Shown here: piece after piece, positions 24,901 through 47,897 of the stretch
Layout: every line of letters starts with the position of its first letter
How positions within the stretch are numbered: position 1 is the stretch's first letter
Assembly (NCBI GenBank): GCA_035041965.1
Contig: JAPYMA010000560.1
Span: 1-64,000, forward strand
Length of the DNA: 64,000 nucleotides
DNA from: Anisakis pegreffii
Lineage: Eukaryota; Nematoda; Chromadorea; Rhabditida; Anisakidae
Reading direction: 5' to 3'
Program-made: the position numbers and the translations under genes
Notes under the pieces: model-generated
What the model was told of the DNA's origin: nothing
What the model saw: only the letters and a program-made list of their open reading frames with translations
Databases searched by the model: none

Positions 24901-27900
24901 TCACGCAATTATTGGATCGCAATCCAAGTGAGTGCTGCTAACGTTTGTGAATTTGCGGTTATGGCCACTGTTATAAGATTTAGTCAGTCTCAAATTGACT
25001 CCAGCTGGTTGCAAGTGTGTAATCATGATGAAATGAATTGATTTGTAACAGAATTCATGATTTGAACAGATCAATACCACGCGTTGGCTCGTTGTATTGA
25101 GTTGAGTTGGCGAAGCGGTGATGTTGAACAAGCAGAAAAGTATCTGAAGAACGCTGTAGAGGCTAATCCACGCGCTACAGTCGATGCTGGGTTCAATTAC
25201 TGTAAAGGACTTCATGAATGGTGAGTGCTGTTGAAAACTTCTCCGAATTTGTACGATGAGATGATTTTTCATGAAGTACGTTTGTGAGCATATTGGGTTG
25301 ATTCGAAAACGATGTCCTTTTTGTGAATATTTACTTTTTCTAACTGATCTTAATGAAACTCAAAATCAAATTGTGAAATATTGGTTATTTTTAAGATATA
25401 ACGTCGTTAATATCGTATCAGTCGATTATGATTGCATGAAAAGCTGTTGTCTATGACACGCCCATTTCGAACTGATTTAGATGGGTTCTCATTCTTTTCA
25501 GACGTGTTGTATTCACTCTCATAGCTATTACATGCGCATATCGTTCTATTGATGACCTTTTCTCATTCACTTCATTTCATTTCACTTCACAGTTCGAATC
25601 AATTTCTTATTCTGTAGCATATACTATTTACTGGATGCGTTGACGAGTATTGACAGCCAAAATCAACAATACACCAGTCGAATATTATTGCTCAACAACG
25701 TTCGACAATGAAATGATCAATTATAGAGTGTATTTGATAGAATGAGAATTTGATTTTGATTGTTGAGTAAAATGAATGAGAAATTAGCAGAAGAGAACAC
25801 TTTTGGTGATAAAAGCTATGAGAGTGATTATAGCAGTAAGGAAAAGAATGAAAACCCTGTTAGGCCGAGACGAGCTAATGATGTTCAGAAAATAGGAGAA
25901 TAAAGAGTGTTGCCATCAAATAACCGCATTTATATTCCCGTATTAAAAAGCACCATCACGACAGCGTTCTATCACAACAAGAAACTGCACGAAATACTAA
26001 TTTCCCGACCTGCTCCATTACCCTTTGACATTTCCAAATTACCCAAAACGGGCACTTTCACCCCCTACGAGAAGCACTGAACGAGATAATTAAAGGTATA
26101 CGGGTGAACCGAATGCAGCTCTGCAAGCATTCAATCGCGCCAGACGTGATCTGGAATGGGGTGAACGTGCGATTTATAACATGATCGAAATCTGCTTAAA
26201 TCCTGATAACGAAATCATTGGCGGAGAGGTTTTCGATCACTCCGATGAAACGAACGCGTTAGTCATAAAACATATGTATAGGATTATCTTTTTTGGATTA
26301 TTCGCTTTATTTTTACTCAAATGATATTGTCGCTGCTTCGTGCGATACTATTCAACATTCTATTCGAAGTTCTGTGAGAGCTCATATTCATCACATCTTC
26401 CGGGTTCTATCAAATATCCTTTCTTTGCGAGAAGGCATTATTCAGTCGCTGTTGAAGTGAGCTAACTTGATCAGATCAAAATTTAGCATTCTCAGATATC
26501 ATTATGATAAATCACACTCCAGAGAAAGGCCACCACAACTATACAAAAACGATAAAAGCCAAATCATAACCTGAACATGTATGAAAAAGGTTCAATACCG
26601 ACATGATTTCCTCAAAGAAGATTCAACCACTCACCACTGAATTCATTATCGATTGTGCTATCGCTGAGCAATTTCCCTAGAACTGAAGAGCTGCAAACAA
26701 GAAATAATTTATAGAAATGAAGAGAGCGAACGTGAAATGGGCACAAGAACTGCCGAACGTTTTTTAAAGGTTCGCTGCATGTTTCTAGCTGATATTATTA
26801 TTATCATTATTCATCGATGCTTCAGATGCATTTCAATCGAAGAAGTTGAACATTTTCAAAACGATGCATGCCTTTGTCTTTGAGATGAAACAATCTGAAA
26901 TCAATCGAACAATTGCATATTGCAATGTTTATAATCTTAAAGGAGCTTCGTTACAAGCCAGGACTAGACTACAAGTATCGTTTGATGGAGAGTTTCATCA
27001 TGTTGGCAAGCAACAATCGTTCCACAGTCCAACAAGCACTCAACAATTTCATCGAAATGGCCGGTGCTGAGAACTCGGTTATACCTTCATAGATTTGACT
27101 CTATATTTAATGCAGTTTCTCAGTCCATATGCCGTATTCCCTCAAATACCCGAGCATTTTTTCGTTCCTTTCGGTTTTCCGCTCACTACTCCAGCGAAAC
27201 AAGTTTCTCATTTCGGCCGTTGATACCTCTGATGAATGAATAGCGATTGACTGGCAATCGAAAAGGAAAAGGATCACGATTCATGGGTCACATTCAATGA
27301 ATAAAAATTCCCGCAGTGAGAAAAATCGCGCATCTTCACGCTGAAACAGTGAAAATTGGAAGAAGCTGTAAAAATGGGTATTGTTGCAGTGAAAAGGGGG
27401 ACGAAAAACGGATTATGAAATGAGAGAAAAAAAAACGAGTTGATTGGTGATGAATTGAAGGAGGTGCTGAGTGTTGGTGCAGTGCTCGGCGTTGCACGTG
27501 CATACATGATCTTGAAACAAACACCGAAAGCAAAAACTCAATTGAAAAGAATTATCGCACATCCGTGGACGTTGGAGGATGCGGATTACTTGGAAAAATG
27601 TTCAGTATTAAACGTTTTTTTTTTCCAATTATTTCTCATTATGATCTTCTTTGCTGTTGTGATTTGTGTTTATTATTATTGAATGCGTAACATTATTATT
27701 ATTATTAGGTGACATTGACGTTGTATCAGAATGAATCTTCTCATATCGAAATATGCATTTTTTAATCTCCAAACGATTTGGGTTAAAGCGAAAAGTGTTG
27801 TTTGGCTTTTTTCTCGTACACCCTTAGAATCAAAGGCATTCTGCGTATTCTTCTCAGATTCGTGCCTTCTTCACTTCATCATGTGACTGTCAGTATTCAA

Positions 27901-29054
27901 TATACAACGACGAAATCTTCATTCACCGTTTCATAGTAATTCACAATTTGTTGCAATACACAAAGAATTATGATTAAAATGCTCAATGTGGCCAAAGGAA
28001 CTCCATAACAAATCTGATTTTGTAATGAATGATTTTAGGTTGGTTATTGTTGGCAGATTTGTACATACACCAAGGTAAAAGTGACCAAGCAACATCCGTT
28101 CTGCGCACAATTCTTCAACATAATGCGGTTGGTTAAAGAGGGTTTATATGAACATGCTGATGCGTTTTTTTAGATTCATGAACGTTTTTTGACGCAAATG
28201 CATTACTGTTATCTTATTTTTGTCAGTCACTCTTTTCGCAGTCAATTGCTATCGATGCATAGAACGGTGCCCTTTCGTCATGGTGTTGCTCTCCTTCTTG
28301 AATTCAACTTCAATCGCTCACTTACCAAGTGAAGTTCACATCTTCGTGAACGTATTCAAAACTCAAACAATTCAGCATCTCATCAAATAATGATAATTAT
28401 CAATTTCAATCCAGATCATATGAATTGCTGATCATGGATAGATAGGTAAAAATATGAATATTCAGAGTTCAATAAAAGCATTCGAATATATGGGATATCT
28501 GCGGGAACGTGAGCAGAAATGGATCGATGCGGCAGCAAATTATGAGGAAGCGTGGAGACTGAGCAGTCGTCGCAACCCTTCTATAGGTCAATATGTCTCA
28601 CTTATTAGTTCTGTTCACTGCCCTGATTCTTATTTGATACTTCGTGACAAAAGTGTGCTGATCATTTGATTGCACTACGAATCAATTGCACTACTGATTT
28701 GAAAATGCTTCCTTTGTTCCATGTTCATTCTGTACCCACACTTTTTGAACAGCAAACTCTGCCCCCTAAAACAGTTGAATAGTCACTGACAGTTTTGATT
28801 ACGGGAAACTATTGAAACTGTCATTCGTAAACGAACCAGTCGTTTGATCAGTTATAATAATAACGTTCTCTCATCACAAAAAACAATAATAATGGAGAAT
28901 ACTTTCAGGATTCAAACTAGCATACAACTACTTGAAATGTCGCAAACTATTCGACTGTATTGATGTTTGTCATCGTGTGCTCGCTCTTTATCCCAATTAT
29001 CCGCGTATCAAACGTGATATCATGGATAAGGCAAGGGCAAATATCCGAATGTGA
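15972..29054 (+). CDS. IFT139 / TTC21B, intraflagellar transport complex A subunit
   Basis: TPR protein of the IFT-A complex, needed for retrograde transport in cilia. Thirty exons: 15972-16131, 16453-16563, 16681-16847, 17147-17234, 17519-17802, 17979-18181, 18487-18644, 18948-19045, 19182-19289, 20302-20394, 20684-20756, 21125-21246, 21326-21515, 21760-21857, 22265-22503, 22623-22695, 22855-22965, 23155-23302, 23603-23786, 24125-24227, 24466-24576, 24846-24927, 25070-25220, 26096-26257, 26715-26769, 26943-27077, 27461-27599, 28039-28127, 28466-28586, 28909-29054. All phases agree; product 1333 aa against 1316 in human. Diagnostic strings in family order: [89 protein letters not shown] and a C-terminal [13 protein letters not shown] helices run throughout. 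The ATG at 15972 is chosen because the frame upstream has only a TTG. Exon 9 ends at a GC donor. Introns 9 and 23 carry hAT-related insertions. Confidence 0.93.
19315..19987 (+). mobile_element. Non-autonomous hAT-like foldback element, copy 1 (3' end missing)
   Basis: Starts with CAGTGGTTCTTATTGGGGGT, a hAT-type terminal sequence, and is alignable with the copies at 25421-26079 and 53578-54388 over ~670 bp. Internally it is a diverged palindrome: TTTTCATTCTTTTTCTTGCT on the left is mirrored by the complement of AAAAGAATGAAAACCC on the right, with arms of ~200 bp centred near 19735. Similarity stops at CATAATC, before the right terminal repeat. It lies wholly inside intron 9 of IFT139, in the sense orientation. 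No open frame for a transposase. Confidence 0.75.
21960..22075. repeat. AAT-rich low-complexity tract in an IFT139 intron
   Basis: Runs of AATAAT, AATAACAAG and AATAATAAT without a fixed period, in the intron between exons 14 and 15. No coding content is apparent. Confidence 0.5.
25421..26079 (-). mobile_element. Non-autonomous hAT-like foldback element, copy 2 (3' end missing)
   Basis: Reverse-oriented relative to copy 1: the complement begins CAGTGCTTCTCGTAGGGGGT at 26079 and runs leftwards through the same palindromic body to CATAATCGAC near 25421. It lacks the right terminal repeat, breaking at the same body position as copy 1. It lies in intron 23 of IFT139, antisense to the gene, and ends 16 nt before exon 24 starts at 26096. 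With copy 1 it forms an inverted pair inside one pre-mRNA. Confidence 0.75.
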
Positions 29055-29625
29055 CAACGACTCGTATCCATGAGAACTGGAAAAACAGTTAATCCATATC
29101 ACTAATTCACAATCGTCATCAACTGCGTTCCTCATAAAATTAAGATGTACATTTGATTGAACACATCAATTCAATAAAGATCCATCATTGTTCATAACAA
29201 CGACTTGTTTGGGATGGTAACCCAACTGTTTACATGATAACTTATCATTCGTGTAGCATATATACATAAAATACAAACGTTTCAAGACACGAACGATTCA
29301 TCAAAAAGTTGATCGAAATACAGTGAATTGGATGATTGAAATCGACTCATTTTAAGACAGAGTTCATCCAGTTTAACAAAAATTCAATTTGTAACAAAAG
29401 CAACCGAGATCCGTGCGTATTCCAATCATTTGCTTGCAATATAAAAACACTTCTGAACGACAAAATTACACAACGTACGAAGTTAAGTTTGATAAATAAA
29501 TAAGAGATTGAAATGCTTAGAGCAACAATGTGAATGGTAACAAAACAGTGCAAAATCAAAAGCCTTCACACACATTGAAATCTTAAAGAAAACACAACAA
29601 ATGAGGAATGAGAGTGATGAGAATG
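29055..29625. other. Convergent 3' spacer between IFT139 and RecQ1
   Basis: About 570 bp between two stop codons that face each other. AT-rich, with several possible AATAAA-type signals; no exon seen. Both 3' untranslated regions must lie here and might overlap. Confidence 0.5.
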
Positions 29626-33950
<4,325 letters not shown>

Positions 33951-34858
33951 TCACTGAAATTCAAATAATTAAGAGATTCAAGAACGCTTGAAATGATTGT
34001 TTTCGAATAGCGATGACGGTCCTCGGAGAGAGGACTTCCTACTGCTAAACAGTCTGAACGAGGCAAATCAGCTCTTGGTTGACTCCTCTGGAAAAATCAC
34101 ACACGATTGATTCCCTATTGAATATTTTATTTTTATTGAATATTTTAAAAGCGATCGAGAGATTGTGGCAAAGTGAACACGAAATGATGCTAACAGCTTC
34201 TTGCACCCAGCGTTCATCACGTTGTAAGTACAATAATCCCTCGAGGGGATATGACATGTTTCGTTGTTTTCTTTTGTGGTTGTTAGAATCTATTGCTTTC
34301 ACCTGATTTCTGTGGACTTTACTTGCCTGAACGTTTCGTTTTCAACTCATTTATTTGTTCCATTTTCAAAAATCTCGCCAACAAGTTCAGGTGATTACGA
34401 ACAGGTGAATAATATGAGGTGATTGTTGAGATATTAGATCAGTTACGAGCAGGTGAAACACACAAAAAAGCATCCTCGTTCAAACGACGTTCGCTTATTT
34501 TGCATTTTTGCACTAGTAATGGCGCTTCTTGTTCATTTCCTCATTCTATCGTTCTGCTTTTTGATGAGTTATTTTTACTTATTCGCATCATCTTTAGTAG
34601 TCGATTGGTTCGTTTTGGTGCTGTCAGTTGGAGTGATATAATCTCGTTTGATTGCAATTTTGCTTTGTCAAGTTGTTTCTCAACTGATGAATAAATTATC
34701 GAAGTGCGTAACTTGTCTGTTATAGGAGTGAACTACGTGTTTATATCTGTTGCTATTATCCGGTTAATCGTTGAAATCAACCGATAATAAGCGCAGATTA
34801 CATTGTTTTTTTGCGATTAATACGACACATAAACGAAAGCGAACATAAAGCTTATAGA
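33951..34858. other. Divergent spacer between RecQ1 and cullin-1
   Basis: About 0.9 kb between two start codons pointing apart, so it should hold promoters and 5' untranslated sequence for both. Open frames around 34419-34694 read on the plus strand show no family resemblance and are not accepted as genes. Confidence 0.5.
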
Positions 34859-41042
<6,184 letters not shown>

Positions 41043-44000
41043 TCACAGTCAGTCATCAATCAGCCAACAACAACAACAACAACCAGCCTATGCTCATCAT
41101 ATTTGCCTATGTTATCATCTACTAACAAATCCACTTTCTGTTCTAGCGCATGTCATTGTCAGTTCATGCTTGACCCACTGTTTATTCCACATAATGGATT
41201 CTTTTTTCATATTCCTCTGAAATAAGCATCGTGAATTGAATAATCTGCAGTAAACACTTTCACCAAAACTTCAAAATGATTTATTCCTCTTCACGTTTTT
41301 GTCTAAAAAATTGAGTTCTTGTGCATATGTTGATGTTTCGATGTTATTCAATATCACTGGACATTTCCGAATTTGTTCGCATTATTTTGTTCTTTCATCT
41401 GTAACACCTTAAGTATTTTATGTATCTGCCTATATCCTGCTAAACATCTCTTTGAAAGAAAAAAAAATTTGTGGATTATTACAAAGAGCATTTCTCCAGT
41501 CGCGTTGATTTATGAATTTTTCCGGCCCTCGTATTCTTCGTGTTCACTGAGAAATGCGCAACTTTAATGTATTCCTCGATTTCCTTCCGTATCGAGTGTT
41601 TTGTAGTTTGTGTTTGGTTTCGTTCCATTTCTCGTGTATCGTCATCATCGCGTGTGTACTCATGTCTCTTTTGTCGTTTTGCATGAAATTGAAATTGTTG
41701 CGCACACCTGCCGCAAGAACACTCAGTCTGAGTTCATCCAGAAGAAGGACAGTCGTGAATGACTTAAAACATATTTCAAGTTGTGATTGTCACTTGTTCG
41801 AGGGGTGTAATTGTTCGGTGATATTGTTCAGTAAAATATCATGGGAATGTGTTCATTTTATACATATGCTAATGATGTGTATATATGTTATGCTCTTTGA
41901 TACACCATAATACAAGATGCATTTGTGAATTGCACAAAGGAATGAACAATTTCAGAATTCGATTCACCAATTCATTGCTTGATTTATCACATAATACACG
42001 GTCATCGTTATCTCTAATGCTTATCAAGAGCAGTGATGGAACTGCTGTCCCAAATCCGAAATGAGTACTCTCTTCGAGCACTCAGGTTGTGATGGCACTG
42101 TGCTGTCTGTCGTTCACTACCTCGACGATCAGTTGAGTGCCTACTATGCTGTTGTTTTGACTCCTTCATATCGCACACACACATGTATCCGAAACTGATT
42201 TGATTCATTTTATTCGATTACTAATTGAGTATAATTTCTTCGTGGGTCGGTTCTGTTGTCTATTCTCATCGCGTTCAGTTTTAAACGAATTCATTGCGTT
42301 CACAAAGATTAAGCCATCACGGTAATAATGTGTTGTTTTGCATGATTGAATATTGATATGGTTTTTGTTTGTGCTTTTATTTGTTCTTGTGTTTGTTTGA
42401 GTGTGTGATAAGTTTGTCCATCTATGTAAAGGTGTTGTATCTTATCGAATCTTTATTGCATTGTATTGTATTGTATTCAGTCGTGATGTAATGCAGTATT
42501 CGTTGAACACTTCATAAACCTTTGAATGTGCATATTGTATTCATTTGCTTTTGTGATTCGTTCGTTCGAAGTTGTCTTATCAAAATTAATATTTGTTAAG
42601 ACGGAGACATTTTGTTGAGTTATACTGGAAAGCTTTTGTACTCTTTGAATTCGATGTTGAACTGTCTTATTGGAATTCATCAAAATGCGCGATTCAGCAA
42701 GCAAGTTTTCTCCATGCCGGACTCAAGGTGGATTTTGTTTTTTTGATTGAATAGGCAACTGATAAGTTCTTTGCAGCCATCTATTTTTATGTCGACTGAT
42801 GAAAATGTAGTGGAATGAAAGTATTGAGCAAGGAAGGAAGTGAGATATTTTCGATAATGCTTTTGAATTGGTCAATCCATTGCTGAAATGCGCGCAAAAC
42901 TTCGCATTCGAAGCCGTGGTCGTCGTTTCGCGCTGTGGACCGACCCTGCATTTAGGCAGCTAGCATGAGACAAGAATTGGGTGCAATTGATTTCGTTGGC
43001 CTGAATCACCGTCGTGTAATCGTATGATTGGATGTGAACGATGGATATGTTGTTAGTTGAATGTTGTGATTTGATGTAATACGTTATATTCAAGTTGATA
43101 CGAGTTCGTGCTTTCTCTCTTCTTTTAGTTGGTTCTTTGATTTGATGGTTCGTTTGTTATTTGTTTGTTGAGCGTTTATTAATCGTATTGTACCTTTATA
43201 ACAGCTGCGGTATTCGTTTAGCAGCACTGACTAAGATATGTGAAGAATTGAAGTGAGTTTATTGTATTTGTGAATTTTGAGGGTTACGAAAATTGTGGTT
43301 CGAAATTATTGACGAGCAGGCATGAAAACCTGTTCAGAAATAGAAGGTTGAAGTCAGAGATCTTAATAATTGAACTGAATAGTTTTTGGGTGATTTATGT
43401 GACTCTTACGAATACATTTTTCATCAGATGAATAATCGTGCATGTTCTTTTGGGATCAGTGAAGCCTTTTTTCGCCTATCCGATTGTATTTTTGTTTGAG
43501 CGTTTTATTATGATTATTGAGGTATTCTTGATGTATGGAATAATCATAAATTCGGTTCCAAGTGATATGTCCGTTTGTTCTGATTTTTATAGTTGATTTG
43601 AGTGGTTAACTGTTTTGGATGTGAATCGTTTTCATTATGAATAGTGGATGTTAGATACATTAATAAAGTGGAATATATAAGTCTGAAATGATTCACGTTG
43701 TGCGATTCGTTGCTCTCTGATTGAAATTATTATTATTTGATAATGATATTGCTGATGATAATAACAGTGCATCGAATGACATTGAATAAGCGCCTATGGA
43801 AGTAATCGACTGTTCCATCAGTGATTCGAATATTGTTGTTCTATTCCAATTGATTTAACGCAGTGGTTTGTCATTAAATACATGCTGCTTGATCTGATCA
43901 CTTGCATTCACGGGATAGAAATTTTGATTTTTTGATTGAGTTTCGGGGATAGCTCTGATCGCTTCACAGTGCATCACAGGTGATGTAAATAGTTACCATG

Positions 44001-44130
44001 ACGAGCGGCTCCAATAAATTCATGCATCTAAGCGATCTGGTATATTCACATGCAATGAATTCATTCTAGTTTTTGTCGACTGAACAAATTTCATTGAACG
44101 CTAATTCGTTTTACGATAAAGTAACTAGGG
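41043..44130. other. Long intergenic region with unresolved coding-like patches
   Basis: About 3.1 kb between two plus-strand genes. The first ~1 kb is T-rich and probably includes the cul-1 3' untranslated region. Two spots look unlike the background: a GC-rich patch at 42885-42985 that is open in more than one frame and has clean splice-like borders, and 43206-43252, which has a good acceptor (TTTATAACAG) and donor (GTGAGT) around a frame reading CGIRLAALTKICEEL. I could not link them into one gene on either strand. Confidence 0.4.
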
Positions 44131-47100
44131 ATGAAAACAATTGATGCATTTCAGCCATATCACTGCGATCATCACGTTGGGTTTGGAATGTTTTTGAATG
44201 TTGTGGTTGTGGGGTTGTGTTTGAATGGAATCGAATCGGTGCGTGGCTTATTCCCGGGTGCCGAACCAGATGAAGGAGATTACCGACATCTTTATCCGAT
44301 TCTATCACTGAATATACAGCTAGAGGATCATGCACACGCATTATCGTATTTCTTTGGTTTAATCGAAAATCTCGATTATCCAAAAGATCGCTTGTCAGTG
44401 AATTTGTTCGTTGAGAAGTCGATGGATGCAACTGTTGATAAAACGAAATGGTGTTGTTATCATTCTCAACTTCACTGTTTTTAACAATTATGAACCGTTC
44501 CAAATGGGTAATTCAGAGTTTATAACTGACCAGTGTAGATTCTGCAGAAGGTGAACGTCGTTCATGTGCATATTGCAATAATGAACCACTGAAGAGGTGG
44601 TATTTCTTTCGACGACCTAACCTGGTGTCGCAAACTCAAAAATTCGTATTGCATGGGATGAAGTTGACTTGCATCTAACTTCAAGCCAATATCTGGAATC
44701 ACGCTAATGTTTAGTATCAGCCTTATGCTCACCCTCTTCATTCAAACAATATCCAAGCCTGTTCAAACCGGATGTTCGGTAGTCATCATGGGACACTTTT
44801 TGACTTGCTGACTAATAATAAAAATGTGAAACATAGAGTGAAGATAAATTTTTGAACGACACAAAGCAAACAATGGTGATGATTTGTTGAGGTGGTTCAA
44901 GAGTGTCACGAAGTTGTATCGAACAGTTCAAATATTCGAAGATCCAGAGAATTGGCGTGAAGATGCTTTGACGCGATCCAGATTACTTCGCGCAAAATAT
45001 GCATTCTTCTTACGAGTATTTTTTTAATTTCTCAACATTTCGAAATCTTTATCTGATTGCGATTATTTTCCTACCATTCACTCATACGTTCTCCAGCCGA
45101 CTATCTTACCTTCTTCTGTAAACACTGAATGATGATCGCTGTACTTGAAGGGAGATCATTTTATCGTGAACAGTCGAATTCTGCAAAATTTAATCGCAGC
45201 GAAACACGTCGTTATTTCACCACTTTTACACGCACCATTTGATGGAACCTCGAACGTTTTCATATCCGAAACATTCGATTCGCGTGAAGAGATCGGCATT
45301 GATCAGGTTTTTTGTCTATTCCAGTTCAGTTCTTGAATTTGACGTTCCCTTCCAAAAGATCATAACAGATGACACGGACTATTTCTGGCATCATCAAATA
45401 CTGAAGTCAGCGATTTTTGTTGTGATGAACCAGACTGAAATTTATCAAAACCGATCATTGAAAACCCATTGCCAGTTACGAATAATTCGCATTAATCGAC
45501 GGATAAGTAACGAAACCAAAATCTTGCGATTAATTTTCCAGATAGAGCAAGCCGTTGAACCAATGTTGATTGACCTGTCGCATAGTGATGCGTCGTACTT
45601 GACGTTTTCGAGCGGAAACATTCCGTTCTATGCATCAACACAGAACACAGCATCGATATCGAATGATAGTCCGTTGTCCATTTTTGCGTTCTCTGCAAGT
45701 CGAATGAATATTTCGTTGTATGTAACTAATGAACACTTTTATGGGTACTTCTTTGACTCATCAATTTATTCACTCAATTTCCGAAGACAACTGGTCAGTT
45801 TGTTTAGGTTTCAGATATGATTTAGTTTGTTTGTTGTGTTTGTAAAGAGTTGTTTTTGTTGTGTTCTTAAAAAATGTTCCGATAATATGAGTCGAAAGAA
45901 AGAGACGCTTGTTCATGATAACGTCAGCAAGTTGTGAGGGCAATTGAGAGCGACGAGTTTATTGTGTTCAATTTGGAATGTGATAAGGTTCGATTAAGAT
46001 TCGTTATTTCATTGCGAATATGATATCCGACTACGGAGTGATGCCTTTGATTCACTCGTCCCATCTCAAACCGACCTATCCGAAGGCATCGTTGTTCGGT
46101 GTTGATCACATCTACTTGATCAATCTGCAGAGACGACAAGAACGGTTCGTATCGTACTGTGCAACCTTCTGAATCCTTTAATCTTAAAGCTGATCGACTC
46201 GTTTCCTTTCATCCAAAACACTCTTTCTCCTCGCACGAGATTTGTTTACTCTCAAATGATTCACTTCAGACGACAAAAAATGACTGAAATATTGAAGCTG
46301 ATGGGAATTGACTACGAGTTGTGGAGGGCAACTGACGGTCAGATGTTATCTACCGAGCAGTACGCGTCTGATGTGCTAGTTCTGCCTGGTTATGAGGATC
46401 CCTACCACAAACGTCCAATGAAGGCTGGCGAGGTGCTGTGCAGTAGTGTCATCCATAATCAGCACTTCTTTACTTTTTTAAGTGATGATCAGTGAGTCAT
46501 GTCTCGATGGTGTTTGCAAAATGAGAAACATTTTCGGAAAGTGAATCGTTGAAGAAGAACGATTGAAATTGCATTGCATCGGTTCGTTGAAAAGTGAATG
46601 AATTGAAATGTTGAAGATCGGTTGTTTCTTGAGTCATTATCGGATATGGCGCGATATGATCGACAGATCGTACGAACGTGTCATCGTGTTCGAGGATGAC
46701 ATTCGTTTCATACTCAATTCGACGACTTTACTCTCCGAGCTGATCGATGATCTCGATCGAACTCAGATACCGTGGGATCTGGTGTATTTGGGTCGTAAGC
46801 GTCTCGAGAACGCTCAGGAAAATTGGGTTAGCGGTAAGCAATTATTTGATCGTCAATCTTTTTCTTTTGATTTGTTTATCGTTAGCGATCGAAAGCGTTG
46901 TTAAGAAATTGATTCAATTAGTTGATTTTTGTAATTTTCCTTGGTCGGGATCTTATTTTCAAGTTAAATTGTCTAAAAACTCGGTTCAAGTTAGTCTATT
47001 CTAGGTCATCGTCACCTAAGCACTGTTGGCTATTCGTACTGGACACTGGGTTATTTACTGTCAAGAAGTGGTGCTGAGAAGTTGCTAGCAGGTGATGCAC

Positions 47101-47354
47101 TGAAGAAGATGGTACCGGTTGACGAGTACATTCCGATAATGTTCGATCAACATCCGAACGCGACCTGGAAAGAGGCATTTCCGAAGAGAGATCTAATTGC
47201 TTACACAATATATCCAACGATCGTCGTCCCTGAACGGTACACAAATGAGATGGGATATATCAGCGATACTGAGGATTCCTTCGTCATTTCACAACAACCG
47301 CAAACGACCACTCATCGTTCTGAACATGAACAAGAACTCAAAGATGAACTTTAA
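44131..47354 (+). CDS. Collagen hydroxylysine galactosyltransferase (GT25, COLGALT-like)
   Basis: ER-lumen enzyme family that adds galactose to hydroxylysine of collagen. Proposed exons: 44131-44450, 44892-45015, 45151-45306, 45359-45793, 45928-45963, 45999-46144, 46270-46432, 46617-46833, 47005-47354; 648 aa, or 629 aa from the second ATG at 44188, whose MFLNVVVVGLCLNG start is a better signal peptide. The C-terminal half is clear GT25: DHIYLINLQRRQER, LPGYEDPYHKRPMKAGE, GCFLSHYRIWRDM, VFEDDIRF (second DXD region, 485-490), YLGRKRLE, SYWTLGYLLS, PVDEYIPIMFDQHP and a terminal KDEL retention signal. The N-terminal half is recognisable (PLSIFAFSAS, YVTNEHFYGY) but weaker, and the first DXD position reads RGDH. 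The exon at 45359-45793 may hide a further intron; the 35-nt intron at 45964-45998 is short. Confidence 0.87.
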
Positions 47355-47897
47355 GTTGGTTCATTAAGGGTATTTAAATACTATTCACATTTCGATGTAA
47401 TAACTTACAATCTTTTGAAAACACTTCCAACTATTGCTTTAAATTTGAATCGCTTTATTATTAATTTTAATGAATCTCAAGTTTGTGGTGCTTTACCTAT
47501 GAATTGTTATTGTTGATGTTTTGTTGTTGGTGTTTTATAGGTGCTCGTTTTACTGCATTATAAATGCTTGCTGATCTACCAAAACTGTTTCATTTTCGTT
47601 TGGTATTCTTCTCTTCAAGAAGAGAAATGTTCACTTTGCAAGTGTTAAAGTGTAATAAACATATTGTGTTCATCGAAACGACCGTTCTCAATCAATCAGC
47701 ACGTTTCATTTGCTATGCTCTTGTTATAATCAGTTCGAAATTATTACTTGATATAATCCATCTGAAAAACAAGCTGTTCTGATGAATAACCATCGCTTGG
47801 TGTATGGGTTGGTTGGTACGCAATCGAGTGAATTCTACTTCCAGTGAAACACTTCGTCATCGATAGAAACGTGTTCGTGTAAATAAATCAGTGTTGG
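47355..47897. other. Intergenic spacer between glycosyltransferase and kinase genes
   Basis: About 540 bp between two plus-strand genes. It should hold the 3' untranslated region of the first and the promoter of the second. The spacing is within the range of a nematode operon but larger than the usual ~100 bp, and I see no distinct trans-splicing signal. Confidence 0.4.

Noticed and set aside
41373..41910. Hydrophobic open frames after cul-1
   Set aside because: T-rich 3' flank giving Phe/Leu/Cys-rich translations; no splice structure or homology.
45239..45820. 193-codon open frame as an independent gene
   Set aside because: Its central part is an exon of the glycosyltransferase (PLSIFAFSAS region); the outer parts are intron read-through.
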